Below, in pieces: positions 7,521 to 16,174 of a DNA stretch of 64,000 nt. The DNA lies in the NCBI GenBank assembly GCA_035519535.1, contig DATIWF010000141.1:1-64000 (forward strand), in the 5' to 3' direction. The position numbers and the translations under genes were made by a program. The DNA comes from DATEGZ01 sp035519535. Lineage in GTDB: Bacteria > Acidobacteriota > Vicinamibacteria > Vicinamibacterales > SCN-69-37. Numbering within the stretch: position 1 is the stretch's first letter; every line of letters begins with the position of its first letter. The notes under the pieces were generated by a model, which did not search any database, was not told where the DNA came from, and worked only from the letters and a program-made list of their open reading frames with translations.

Positions 7521-10103
7521 CTATTGCCGCGCCATGTAGCGCTTGTAGAGCTCGGTGTGCTTGCTCTCGAGCGGCACGTCCTGGCCCGCGATGACGACGT
7601 GGAGGATCTGCGAGCGGATTTCGAGCGGGTCGCCCTTGAGCACGACGAGATTCGCGAGCTTGCCGGCGTCGATGCTGCCGACCTGACTGTCGACGCCGAG
7701 CACCTTGGCGGCATTCAGCGTGAGCGCCTTGATCGCGTCATCGTGGTCGAGGCCCCAGGCGACGGACCGCCCCGCCTGGAAGGGCACGTCGCGCACGAAC
7801 TGGAAGCCGCCACTCGAGAACGCGAACAGCACGCCGGCCTTCGCGAGAATGCCGGCCGTCTGGTACGGATAGGCGTGAAACGCGTCCTCGCGCGCCGGCA
7901 GCGTGAACACCGACGTGAGAATCACGGCCACGTTGTGGTCTTTGAGGAACGACGCGACGCGCTGCGCGTCCGCGCCGGTGCGCAGCACGACGCGCACGCC
8001 GTTGCGCTCGGCCCAGGCGACCGCCTCGCGCACCGCCGCCTCGGTCGCGGCGTCGATGTACATCGCCTGGCGCCGATCGAGGATTGGCAGGAAGGGCTCG
8101 AGCGTCCAGTCCACGGTGCGCGAGGCCCCGGCCTTCGCGTACAGGCGAGCCCTGTCGAGCAGGCGATTCAACTCGTTGAGCTGTTCGGTTGACGCGGCGA
8201 CCCCGCCGCCCCCGCCCCCGCGTCCGCCTCCGCCACCGGGGTAGGTCATCGCGAGGCCGGCGGACGGACGCAGCGTGTTTTCTTCCCACGTCCAGCCGTT
8301 GAGATTCATCACGGGAATCTCGCCGCCAATCATGCCGCCGCCCGGTCGGACGCCGACCGTGGTGATGCCCTCGACGCGCGCGACGGGAATCGCGTCGCTG
8401 TCGGACTGATAGGCCACGCGCGTCCGCAGCATCTGGTTGAACGGCAGAATTTCGCTGACGTCGTCGTAGTTGCGCACGCCAGGTTCGTTCAATCCCAGGT
8501 CCGTGCTGGCGTCGATCATGCCGGGATACACGTTGGCCCCCGCGGCGTCGACGACCTTCGCGCCGGCTGGAACGGCCGCGCTCGCGCCGACCGACTCAAT
8601 CCGGTTGCCCTTGATGACGATCGTGCCTTTCTCGATCGGCGGGCCGCTGACGGTGACGATCCGCGCGTTCGTAATGGCCCAGGTCGGCCCGTTGGCGTTG
8701 AAGCGATATGGCAGCGTTTCGGCCGGTGCGGGCTGAGCGGCAGGCGCCGCCGCGGGGGCGCTGGCGGCCGGAGGCGCGGCCGCGCCGCCTTTCTCCTTCT
8801 CGACCTCCAGCACGTGCTGCAGGTCCTTCAGCCGGTCGTAGTACGCGATGCCGTCGATGTACGTGCGCTCGACGATCGCGGCAGTGCTGAGCGGGTGGTG
8901 ATTCCAGATCGCGAGGTCCGCGTCCTTGCCGACTTCGACCGAGCCGACGCGGTTGTCGATCTTGAGCTGTCGCGCTGGATTGATCGTGACCGTCGCGAGC
9001 GCCTCGTCGTCGGTCAGGCCGCCGTAGCGGACGGTCTTGGCGGCCTCGATGTTCAGCCGTCGCGCCTGCTCCGCGTCGTCCGAGTTGATCGACACGAGCA
9101 CGCCCTTGCGGGTCATGATCGCGGCGTTGTACGGGATCGCGTCCTCGGCTTCGATCTTGTAGCCCCACCAGTCGGAGAAGGTGGACGCGCCCGCGCCGTG
9201 CGCCGCGATCTCCTTCGCGACCTTGTAGCCCTCGAGGACGTGCTGAAACGTGGTGACCTTGAAACCCATCTCGTCGGCGAGGCGGATGAGCATCAGGATT
9301 TCGTCGGCGCGATAGCTGTGCGCGTGAACGAGGCGCTTGCCTTCCAGGACCTCGACGAGCGCGTCCAGCTGCAGGTCGCGCCTGGGCGGCAGCGCGTCGC
9401 CGCCGGCGGCCTTCTGCTTCGTGTAGTCCTGCCAGGCTTTCTGGTACGCCTTGGCCCGGGTGAACGCGTCGCGGATCACGTACTCGACGCCCTGACGTGT
9501 CGCCGGATAGCGGCGCGGCCCCGCCGTCGTCTGCGGGCCCGGACGCTTGACGTTCTCGCCGAGCGCGAACTTGATCCCCGGCAGCGCGCCCTGAAACACC
9601 AGCTGCTCGGGCCGGTCGACGCCCCAGCGGAGCTTGATCACGACGGTCTTGCCGCCGATCGGGTTGGCGCTGCCGTGCAGGATGTTCGACGTCGTCGTCC
9701 CGCCGGCGAGGTCGCGATAGATGTTGATGTCCGTCGGGTTGAGCACGTCCTCCATGCCGGTCATCGAGCTCACGGCGACCGTGCCCTCGTTGATGTCGTC
9801 GTTCGCGATGTGCGAGTGGCAGTCGATGATCCCGGGCGAGACGAACTTGCCGGTCGCGTCGTAGACGTCGGCGCCCGCGGGAATCTGCACGTTCGTGCCG
9901 ACCGCGGCGATCTTGCCCTCGCGGATCACGATCGTGCCGTTCGGAATGATGCCGCGCGTGACCGTGAGGATCGTCGCGTTGCGGATGGCGACGACGCCGG
10001 ACGCGGCGCCCTGGCCGTGCAGCCGGACGCTCGACGCTGGCAGCGCCGCGATCACCGCAAGCAGAAGCGCGAGAAACGCGTGGCGAAGAGATCGACGTGA
10101 CAC
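7521..10103 (-). CDS. Secreted double-domain amidohydrolase fusion
   Basis: This 860-residue exported protein joins two imidazolonepropionase-like amidohydrolase domains. The N-terminal domain (about 35-440) looks active: GIIDCHSHIAND supplies the HxH pair (about 96-98), and VHAHSYR, FQHVLEGYK and NSDD supply the other usual metal-ligand positions. An Ala/Pro-rich linker (about 445-475) leads to a second domain that lacks these residues (PGMIDASTDLGL, FSSGG). That half carries a glycine-rich insert GGGGGRGGGGGG. It is followed 9 bases on by a second protein resembling the degenerate half. The substrate is unknown; cyclic amide or dipeptide hydrolysis is typical of the family. Confidence 0.88.
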   Translation of the reverse strand: MSRRSLRHAFLALLLAVIAALPASSVRLHGQGAASGVVAIRNATILTVTRGIIPNGTIVIREGKIAAVGTNVQIPAGADVYDATGKFVSPGIIDCHSHIANDDINEGTVAVSSMTGMEDVLNPTDINIYRDLAGGTTTSNILHGSANPIGGKTVVIKLRWGVDRPEQLVFQGALPGIKFALGENVKRPGPQTTAGPRRYPATRQGVEYVIRDAFTRAKAYQKAWQDYTKQKAAGGDALPPRRDLQLDALVEVLEGKRLVHAHSYRADEILMLIRLADEMGFKVTTFQHVLEGYKVAKEIAAHGAGASTFSDWWGYKIEAEDAIPYNAAIMTRKGVLVSINSDDAEQARRLNIEAAKTVRYGGLTDDEALATVTINPARQLKIDNRVGSVEVGKDADLAIWNHHPLSTAAIVERTYIDGIAYYDRLKDLQHVLEVEKEKGGAAAPPAASAPAAAPAAQPAPAETLPYRFNANGPTWAITNARIVTVSGPPIEKGTIVIKGNRIESVGASAAVPAGAKVVDAAGANVYPGMIDASTDLGLNEPGVRNYDDVSEILPFNQMLRTRVAYQSDSDAIPVARVEGITTVGVRPGGGMIGGEIPVMNLNGWTWEENTLRPSAGLAMTYPGGGGGRGGGGGGVAASTEQLNELNRLLDRARLYAKAGASRTVDWTLEPFLPILDRRQAMYIDAATEAAVREAVAWAERNGVRVVLRTGADAQRVASFLKDHNVAVILTSVFTLPAREDAFHAYPYQTAGILAKAGVLFAFSSGGFQFVRDVPFQAGRSVAWGLDHDDAIKALTLNAAKVLGVDSQVGSIDAGKLANLVVLKGDPLEIRSQILHVVIAGQDVPLESKHTELYKRYMARQ

Positions 10104-10163
10104 TGGAGACCTCCGGATGCGGAGGACTCTAGCGTACGGGGTGCGGGACGACCAGATCGGGCA

Positions 10164-10199
10164 TCAGGCACTCGCGGGTGCCCACTGCGTGGTGCCTGA
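10164..10199. repeat. Inverted repeat between argF and amidohydrolase operon
   Basis: TCAGGCAC at 10164-10171 and GTGCCTGA at 10192-10199 are perfect inverted arms of 8 bases with a 20-base loop. The loop itself contains GGGTGCCC. It lies downstream of the argF stop and upstream of the amidohydrolase start, both leftward, so it could end arg transcription, although no T-run follows. The phrase GGCATCAGGCACT also occurs at 53234-53247, which links it to the dispersed TRATGCC repeat family. Confidence 0.5.
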
Positions 10200-10205
10200 A
10201 ACTGA

Positions 10206-11204
10206 TCACGCGCCCATGAGCAGTGACAGCAGCGCCTTCTGCGTGTGGAGCCGGTTTTCGGCCTGCTCGAAGACCACGGACGCCGGCGAATCGATCACCG
10301 AGTCGGTGACTTCGTGGCCGCGGTGCGCGGGGAGGCAGTGCATGAAGATTGCGTCCGGGCCGGCCGCGGCCATGAGCGCGTCGTTCACCTGATAGGGGTG
10401 GAACACGCGCGCGCGCGCTTCGGTTTCGTCTTCCTGGCCCATCGATGCCCAAACGTCGGTGTAGACGGCGTCGGCGCCGCGCACGGCTTCGACCGGATCG
10501 TTCGTCACGGTCACCGTCGCGCCGAACGCGGCGGCGGCCTGCGCCGCGGCGGCGACCTTCGCCGGCAGCTCGTAGCCCGCCGGGGAGGCGATGCGGACGT
10601 GGACGCCGACCATCGCGCCGGCCTGTGCGAGCGACGCCGCGACGTTGTTGCCGTCGCCGACGAACGCGAGCGTGCGCCCGGCCAGCTCGCCGAAGCGCTC
10701 CTTGAGCGTGAGCATGTCCGCGAGGGCCTGACATGGATGCTCCTCGTCGGTGAGCGCGTTGACGACGCGGAGGCGGGGCGCGGCCGCGGCGAACTGCTCG
10801 AGCCGGTTCTGCGCGAACGTCCGGACCACGGCGCCGTGCACCCAGCGCTCGAGGTTGCGCGCGACGTCCTCGACCGTCTCGCGGCTGCCCAGCGCGACGT
10901 CGGCGGGCGGCTCGATGACCTCGCCGCCGAGCTCGCGCACGGCGATGACGAACGTCGACCGCGTACGCAGCGACGGCTTCTCGAAGAGCAGCGCGACGTG
11001 GCGGCCCGCGAGCGGCCGGTCCGCGGCCTGGCCGTTGCCGCGATGCCGCTTCATCTCCTCGGACAGCGACAACACGCCGGCCAGCTCCGTGTGGCTGAGG
11101 TCGAGCACCGAGAGGAGGTCCTTCGCCGCGATCGATCGCGTCGATCGATCGATCCGGCGCAACGGGACGACGTCCTTCGACTTCTGTCGGGCCTGCAGGC
11201 TCAT
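10206..11204 (-). CDS. argF: Ornithine carbamoyltransferase
   Basis: The 332-residue enzyme condenses ornithine with carbamoyl phosphate to citrulline. It shows the carbamoyl-phosphate motif SLRTRSTF (about residue 76), HPCQALADMLT (about 156) and FMHCLPAHRGHEVTD (about 288), followed by QAENRLHTQKALL. HCLPxHRGxEVTD fits ornithine rather than N-acetylornithine transcarbamylase. The ATG at 11204 overlaps the argJ stop by four bases (ATGA), so I prefer it to the upstream start that would lie inside argJ. It is the last gene of the leftward arg operon. Confidence 0.94.
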   Translation of the reverse strand: MSLQARQKSKDVVPLRRIDRSTRSIAAKDLLSVLDLSHTELAGVLSLSEEMKRHRGNGQAADRPLAGRHVALLFEKPSLRTRSTFVIAVRELGGEVIEPPADVALGSRETVEDVARNLERWVHGAVVRTFAQNRLEQFAAAAPRLRVVNALTDEEHPCQALADMLTLKERFGELAGRTLAFVGDGNNVAASLAQAGAMVGVHVRIASPAGYELPAKVAAAAQAAAAFGATVTVTNDPVEAVRGADAVYTDVWASMGQEDETEARARVFHPYQVNDALMAAAGPDAIFMHCLPAHRGHEVTDSVIDSPASVVFEQAENRLHTQKALLSLLMGA

Positions 11205-12424
11205 GTCCGGTACTCCGCGTTGATACGCACGTACTCCGCGCTGAAATCGCACGTCCACATCGTGGCTTCGTGATGGCCGCCGACGCCGAGGTCGACCGCG
11301 ACGGTCACCTCGCGCGCCTTGAGCACCTCGGCGGCGTCTGCGGCGCGCTCGTCGTGGGGCACGCCGAAGGTGAAGAGCGGCACGGGGCCAATCGCGACGG
11401 ACGCATGGTCGAGATCGAACGCGGCGCCGGATCGCCCGGCGGCCGCGACCAGGCGGCCCCAGTTGGGATCGCCGCCGTGGATCGCGGTCTTGACGAGCGG
11501 CGAATTCGCAATCGTCCGCGCCGCCAGAAACGCGTCGTCGCGCGACGCCGCACCCGTGACGTGCACGGTGACGAGCTTGGTCGCGCCCTCGCCGCCGCGC
11601 ACGATCTCGCGCGCGAGGTGGCCGGCGACGTGGCGCAGGGCGTCAAGGAACATCGGATCGTCGGCGCGCGTGACGGCCACACCCGAGCGCCCGGACGCCA
11701 GCGCGAATACGCAGTCGTTCGTCGAGCACTCGCCGTCCACTGTGATCGCGTTGAAGGACTCGTCGACGACATGCCGCAGCGCCTGGTCGAGGACGTGCGG
11801 ATCGATGCGCGCGTCGGTCGTGAGGAAGCCGAGCATCGTGGCCATGCGGGGCTCGATCATGCCGGAGCCCTTGGCCATGCCGCCGACCGTGATCGTGCCG
11901 CCCGGTACCGCGACGGCCACGGCGCACGACTTGGGAAACGGATCGGTCGTCATGATCGCCCGCGTCGCGGCGGCGCCGCCTTCGGCGCTGAGCGCGCGAG
12001 ACGCGTCGCCGACGCCGGCGCGAATCTTGACGATGTCGAGCGGCACGCCGATCACGCCGGTGGACGCAACGAGCACCTGATCACCGGCGCAGCCGATCGC
12101 GGACGCCGCGGCATTGGCCATCTGCCGCGCGACCTCGAGGCCGGCCGCGCCCGTGCACGCGTTGGCGCAGCCACTGTTGACGACGATCGCGGCCGCGCGT
12201 CCGCCGGATCGGGCCAGGTGATCGCGCGAGACGACCACCGGCGCCGCGACGGCCTTGTTGGTCGTGAAGACCGCGGCCGCCGGCACGGGCTCGTCGGCGG
12301 CAATGAGGGCGAGATCGAGGGGCGCGGGCGCACCGGCCGGGCCGCGGCGCTTGATGCCGCACGCGACCCCCGCCGCCCGGAAGCCTCCGGGTGCCGTCAC
12401 TCCGCCCTCGACCGGCCGTACCAC
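11201..12424 (-). CDS. argJ: Bifunctional glutamate N-acetyltransferase/amino-acid acetyltransferase
   Basis: ArgJ recycles the acetyl group from N-acetylornithine to glutamate. The 407-residue protein shows VTAPGGFRAAGVACGIK at the N-terminus and the autocleavage motif RMATMLGFLTTDA (nucleophile Thr about 193). It also shows ECSTNDCVFALASG and HGGDPNWGR. I place the start at GTG 12424, preceded by GGAG at a suitable distance; the ATG far upstream in this frame is antisense to the preceding gene. A 14-base gap separates it from the acetyltransferase stop, and its own stop overlaps the argF start. Confidence 0.92.
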   Translation of the reverse strand: MVRPVEGGVTAPGGFRAAGVACGIKRRGPAGAPAPLDLALIAADEPVPAAAVFTTNKAVAAPVVVSRDHLARSGGRAAAIVVNSGCANACTGAAGLEVARQMANAAASAIGCAGDQVLVASTGVIGVPLDIVKIRAGVGDASRALSAEGGAAATRAIMTTDPFPKSCAVAVAVPGGTITVGGMAKGSGMIEPRMATMLGFLTTDARIDPHVLDQALRHVVDESFNAITVDGECSTNDCVFALASGRSGVAVTRADDPMFLDALRHVAGHLAREIVRGGEGATKLVTVHVTGAASRDDAFLAARTIANSPLVKTAIHGGDPNWGRLVAAAGRSGAAFDLDHASVAIGPVPLFTFGVPHDERAADAAEVLKAREVTVAVDLGVGGHHEATMWTCDFSAEYVRINAEYRT

Positions 12425-12438
12425 GTCGGACTCCGCGC

Positions 12439-12957
12439 TCAGGCGACCGCCACGCGGCGCGCCGGCGGCGTGGCCGCGCGGTACCGCGAGACGGCGCGGA
12501 GCGGCAGGACCATCGCGAACTGGCCGCAGCGACGGAACAACGGACAGCTGAGGCAGTCCGTCACGATCTTCTCCGGCAGCCACAGGTGGGGGACGATGGA
12601 GAAGTTCTGACGGACGAAGAACCGGGCATCGTGCGTGAACGCACACAGCGTCTCGAAGCCCATCGCTTTCGCGCGATCGCGAAGCGACGTCACCAGACGG
12701 GAGGCGAGACCGACCCGGCGGAAGCTGTCGGAGACGACGAGCGAGCGGACCTCGGCGACGCGGCCGGAGAGCGGTGCGAGCTCGGCCGAGGCCTGAATCT
12801 CGCCGGCGACCTCGCACACGACGAATCGCGCGGCGTGCTTGCGCAGGTCGTCGAGTGTGCGCGGCAGCAGGTGTCCCTCCCGCTGATGCGAGCTGATGAG
12901 CGCGTGCAGCGCCTCGGCGTCGGCAGGCACCGCTTGTCGCAAGATCAAATCAGTCAC
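12439..12957 (-). CDS. argA: Short-form N-acetylglutamate synthase (GNAT, ArgA-like)
   Basis: This 172-residue GNAT protein has the acetyl-CoA loop region VVSDSFRRVGLASRLV and a Cys-rich tail EKIVTDCLSCPLFRRCGQ. That tail is characteristic of the single-domain N-acetylglutamate synthases that lack the kinase-like domain. It would supply the first acetylglutamate that the ArgJ cycle then recycles. Its place between argD and argJ supports the role. The symbol is by function; this short form is not homologous over the full length to the E. coli enzyme. Confidence 0.85.
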   Translation of the reverse strand: MTDLILRQAVPADAEALHALISSHQREGHLLPRTLDDLRKHAARFVVCEVAGEIQASAELAPLSGRVAEVRSLVVSDSFRRVGLASRLVTSLRDRAKAMGFETLCAFTHDARFFVRQNFSIVPHLWLPEKIVTDCLSCPLFRRCGQFAMVLPLRAVSRYRAATPPARRVAVA

Positions 12958-12969
12958 TCCGTTCTCTCC

Positions 12970-14178
12970 TTAGAGCCCGGCCAGGCTGGCGCCGAGGATG
13001 TGCATCGCTTCGTCGACCTCAGCCGGCGCCACGATGTACGGCGGCAGCAGCCGCACGACCGTTCCGGACGTGCGGTTCACGAGCAGGCCGCGTTCGAGCG
13101 CGGCGTTGACGACCGGGGTGGCGTCCCCGGTGAGATCGAGGCCGGCGATAAGGCCGGCGCCCCGGACGGCCGCGATCTTCTGCGGGTACCGTGCGGCCAG
13201 CGCGCGGAGCCCGGCGAACAGGTGCGCCGACGTGCGCGCGATTGTGTCGCGCAGTCCGCCCTCGAGCACGTCGAGGAAGGTGAGCGCCGCCCGGCACGCG
13301 AGCAGGTTGCCGCCGTACGTCGTGCCGTGGTCGCCGGGCGATGCCGCGGCGGCGACCGGGCCGCTGAGCATCGCGCAGCCGATCGGCACGCCGGCGCCCA
13401 GCGCCTTCCCGAGCGCCACCAGATCGGGCGTGAGCCCGTAGCCCGGACTCGCCAGAAACGCACCGGTCCGGAACGACCCGCTCTGCACTTCATCGGCGAT
13501 GAGGAGCGTCCCGGTGCGCCGGCACGCGGCGTCGATGGCCTGCGCGAGCGCCGGTGAAATGGGCCGTACGCCGCCCTCGCCCTGGATCGGCTCGACGATG
13601 ATCGCGGCCGTCTCGCCGTCGACGAGCGCGTCGAGCGCGTCGGGACGGGCCGCGTCCGCGAACGTCACACCCGGAATGAGCGGCGCGAACGGCGCGCGGT
13701 AGTGATCGTCCCACGTCACCGACAGCGCGCCCATGGTCCGGCCGTGAAACGCGTGGGTGAACGCAACGAACTTCGTCCGTCCGGTCTCGCCCCGTGTGTG
13801 CCAGTAGCGGCGCGCGAACTTGAGACACGCCTCGACGGCCTCCGCGCCGCTGTTGCAGAAGAACGCGCGCTCGAGGCCCGTGAGGGACGCGAGACGCGCG
13901 GCCAGCTCGCCCTGCAGCGGATGGAAGTACAGGTTGGACGTGTGAATCAGCGTGGCTGCCTGATCGGCCACGGCACGCGCGAGGGCCGGGTGCGCGTGGC
14001 CAAGCGACGCCACGCCGATGCCGGAGATGAAATCGAGATACGCGCGCCCGCGGTCGTCGAACAGGCGCACGCCCTCGCCGCGCTCGAAGACGACAGGGAA
14101 CCGCCGGTAGATCTGCAGCACGTGCTGCAGCTCAACGGCCCGGACATCCGTGGCGGAATTCGTGAGGGGGTGGCTCAT
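12970..14178 (-). CDS. argD: Acetylornithine aminotransferase
   Basis: The 402-residue class III PLP aminotransferase converts N-acetylglutamate semialdehyde to N-acetylornithine. Visible motifs are FDDRGRAYLDFISGIGVASLGHAHP, FCNSGAEAVEACLKFAR, FHGRTMGALS, IVEPIQGEGG and the PLP lysine in ALGKALGAGVPIG. The DEVQxGxGRTG consensus reads DEVQSGSFRTG here, a small deviation. It begins 3 bases after the argB stop and ends 12 bases before the acetyltransferase start. Confidence 0.94.
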   Translation of the reverse strand: MSHPLTNSATDVRAVELQHVLQIYRRFPVVFERGEGVRLFDDRGRAYLDFISGIGVASLGHAHPALARAVADQAATLIHTSNLYFHPLQGELAARLASLTGLERAFFCNSGAEAVEACLKFARRYWHTRGETGRTKFVAFTHAFHGRTMGALSVTWDDHYRAPFAPLIPGVTFADAARPDALDALVDGETAAIIVEPIQGEGGVRPISPALAQAIDAACRRTGTLLIADEVQSGSFRTGAFLASPGYGLTPDLVALGKALGAGVPIGCAMLSGPVAAAASPGDHGTTYGGNLLACRAALTFLDVLEGGLRDTIARTSAHLFAGLRALAARYPQKIAAVRGAGLIAGLDLTGDATPVVNAALERGLLVNRTSGTVVRLLPPYIVAPAEVDEAMHILGASLAGL

Positions 14179-14181
14179 GAC

Positions 14182-15027
14182 TCAGGCTGACTGCTTCTCG
14201 TTCTCCAGCACGCGCATCGCCAGCGCGATCGTCGTGCCGAGCGCGTCGTCCACACCGTGCGTGGCGTCGAGCTGGCGGCCGTCGAGGATTCGGACGGTGG
14301 CGACACCCTCGAGCAGCGCGGCCCGGCACGCGGACAGCTTCGCGATCATGCCGGCGGTGGCCGTGCCACTGCCGACGAGCGCGTCGATGGCGTCGGCGTC
14401 GAGCGTCGGCAGCGGCTCGCCGCGATCATCGAGCACGCCCGGCGTCGTGCCGGCGATCACGAGATCGCTGCCTGCGAGGGACGCCGCCAGCCGGCACGCC
14501 ATCACGTCGGCGTTCACATTGAGAATCGCGGGCGTCGAGCGCGACGCGCCGCCGTCCGCGCCCAGGCTCGCAATGACCGGCACGTAGCCGTGCACGAGCA
14601 GCAGCTCGATGAGCGACGCGTCCACGTCGGTCGGATCGCCGACGAGCCCGAGATCGACGACGGCGCCGGTCGTGGACCGATGCGCCGCGACGCGCGTGGC
14701 GCGGCCGAGCCCGGCATCGACACCCGTCAGACCGACCGCAGCGACGCCCTCGGCGACGAGCGCGGCGACCAGCTCCGTGTTCGCCGTGCCGCCGAGCACC
14801 GACACGACGACGTCGAGCGTCGCGGGATCGGTGACGCGCAGGCCATCGACCTTCTTCGGAGCGATGCCGCGGCGATCGAGCTCGGCGTCAATCGCCCGCC
14901 CGCCGCCGTGCACGATCGCCAGCGGGCGCTGCGAGGCCAGCGATGCGGCGCATGCGGCGATCCGCGCGCGCTGGTCCGGCGTCTCGATCAACTCACCGCC
15001 GAGCTTGAGCACCAGCGGGCCCGTCAC
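14182..15027 (-). CDS. argB: Acetylglutamate kinase
   Basis: The 281-residue amino-acid kinase phosphorylates N-acetylglutamate. The N-terminal VLKLGGELI and IVHGGGRAIDAEL are the phosphate-binding signatures. LNVNADVMACRLAASL and GTATAGMIAKLSAC are the conserved C-lobe elements. The start is GTG 15027, whose GTGA overlaps the TGA of argC by four bases. This gives the usual family length, whereas longer in-frame starts would run inside argC. Confidence 0.93.
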   Translation of the reverse strand: MTGPLVLKLGGELIETPDQRARIAACAASLASQRPLAIVHGGGRAIDAELDRRGIAPKKVDGLRVTDPATLDVVVSVLGGTANTELVAALVAEGVAAVGLTGVDAGLGRATRVAAHRSTTGAVVDLGLVGDPTDVDASLIELLLVHGYVPVIASLGADGGASRSTPAILNVNADVMACRLAASLAGSDLVIAGTTPGVLDDRGEPLPTLDADAIDALVGSGTATAGMIAKLSACRAALLEGVATVRILDGRQLDATHGVDDALGTTIALAMRVLENEKQSA

Positions 15028-16031
15028 AACAGGGCCGTCCGTTCGTCGAATCCGCAGGCCACGTTGAAATTCTGCAGGGCCTGGCCTGCCGCACCCTTGA
15101 CGAGGTTGTCCAGGCAGGCGACGACGACGAGGCGGCCCGACGCCGCGTCGACGCGCCAGCCGATGTCGCAGAAGTTCGTCCACGCCACGTGCTTGATCTC
15201 CGGCAGCGCGTCGCCGGTCAGCCGCACGAACGGCTCGGTGGCGTAAGCGGCGGAGAAGACGTCGGCGATCTGTTCGGCGGTCGTGCCGGGCGCCACGCGC
15301 GCGTAGATCGTCTCGAGAATGCCGCGGTCCAGGGGCACGAGGTGGGGCACGAACGTGATCGCCGCGCCCAGCTCCTGCTCCATCTCGGCGACGTGGCGGT
15401 GGCCGAAGACGCCGTAGGCCGAGACCGATCCGTGATTCTCGGAAAAGTGCGTGCGCTCGCTCGCGGCGCGGCCCGCGCCGGAAATGCCGGACTTGGCGTC
15501 GATGATCACACCGCTCGCCGTGTCCAGCAGGCCGGCGTGCGCGAACGGCAGCAGCGCGAGCAGCGCGGCCGTCGGGTAGCAGCCGGGATTGGCGACGAGC
15601 GCGGCGTCGCGCACGTCCGCCTTGTAATGTTCGGTGAGCCCGTACGCGGCGCCCGACGGCAGCGTCTTCGTTTCGGGGTACCAGCGCGATCGCGCCGCGG
15701 CATCGCGGATCCGAAACGCGCCGGACAGATCGATCACGCGCACGCCCGCCTCGACGAGGGACGGCGCAAGAGAGGCCGCGGCGCTCTCCGGCACCGCCAG
15801 AAACACGACGTCGAGATTCGACGCGAGCCGCTCCTTGTGAAGGGGCTCGATCCGGCCGCCCCAGACGCGCGCCAGTCGAGGGAGCGGCCGCGCCGCGGAA
15901 TCCGCCGACGACGACATCGCCGCGTCGAGCTGCACCTGCGGATGCCGGGCCAGCAGGCCGACCAGCTCCTGTCCCGCATACCCCGTGGCGCCTGCCACCC
16001 CGACACGTACCGGACGCGAATAGCTATTCAT
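15024..16031 (-). CDS. argC: N-acetyl-gamma-glutamyl-phosphate reductase
   Basis: The 335-residue NADP-dependent reductase is the first gene of the leftward arg operon. The N-terminal GVAGATGYAGQELVGLL is the Rossmann motif. VANPGCYPTAALLALLPF carries the catalytic cysteine (about residue 149), and SENHGSVSAYGVFGHRH carries the conserved histidine region. The ATG at 16031 lies inside an ARG-box-like palindrome, so repressor binding would cover the translation start region. Downstream it overlaps argB by four bases. Confidence 0.95.
   Translation of the reverse strand: MNSYSRPVRVGVAGATGYAGQELVGLLARHPQVQLDAAMSSSADSAARPLPRLARVWGGRIEPLHKERLASNLDVVFLAVPESAAASLAPSLVEAGVRVIDLSGAFRIRDAAARSRWYPETKTLPSGAAYGLTEHYKADVRDAALVANPGCYPTAALLALLPFAHAGLLDTASGVIIDAKSGISGAGRAASERTHFSENHGSVSAYGVFGHRHVAEMEQELGAAITFVPHLVPLDRGILETIYARVAPGTTAEQIADVFSAAYATEPFVRLTGDALPEIKHVAWTNFCDIGWRVDAASGRLVVVACLDNLVKGAAGQALQNFNVACGFDERTALL
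16018..16031. promoter_or_regulatory. Putative ARG box over the argC start
   Basis: The sequence GAATAGCTATTCAT contains the perfect palindrome GAATAGCTATTC. It differs from the core ARG box TGAATNNNNATTCA at only one base. It overlaps the argC start codon and lies just downstream of the inferred -10, so ArgR bound here would block the operon. Confidence 0.75.
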
Positions 16032-16040
16032 CCGAAGCTT

Positions 16041-16072
16041 TGTATATACAATGGCAACAAACTGCCAGTCAA
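16041..16072 (-). promoter_or_regulatory. Inferred argC promoter
   Basis: On the minus strand TTGACT (16072-16067) is a good -35 hexamer. An AT-rich 12-base palindrome TTGTATATACAA (16040-16051) offers TGTATA or TATATA as -10 with a spacing of 16 or 18 bases. The start codon follows 9-13 bases later, which leaves a very short leader. The palindrome could also be a second operator. Confidence 0.5.
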
Positions 16073-16116
16073 GGCGAAAATCACGACTTCAGTACCATGA
16101 ACACGTACTTGACTGC

Positions 16117-16147
16117 TTGCGCTTGGAGTATGCATTGGCTGTATAAT
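16117..16147 (+). promoter_or_regulatory. Inferred argR promoter
   Basis: TATAAT at 16142-16147 is a consensus -10. TTGCGC at 16117-16122 is a possible -35 with a 19-base spacer. Transcription would begin near 16155, just ahead of a second ARG-box-like site, consistent with autoregulation of argR. Confidence 0.5.
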
Positions 16148-16160
16148 CCATGACGGCACT

Positions 16161-16174
16161 TGAATAGTTATGAA
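16161..16174. promoter_or_regulatory. Possible second ARG box over the argR start
   Basis: TGAATAGTTATGAA has a perfect left half (TGAAT) and a weak right half compared with TGAATNNNNATTCA. It overlaps the argR ATG at 16170. The symmetry with the site over argC suggests that ArgR controls both directions. Confidence 0.45.
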
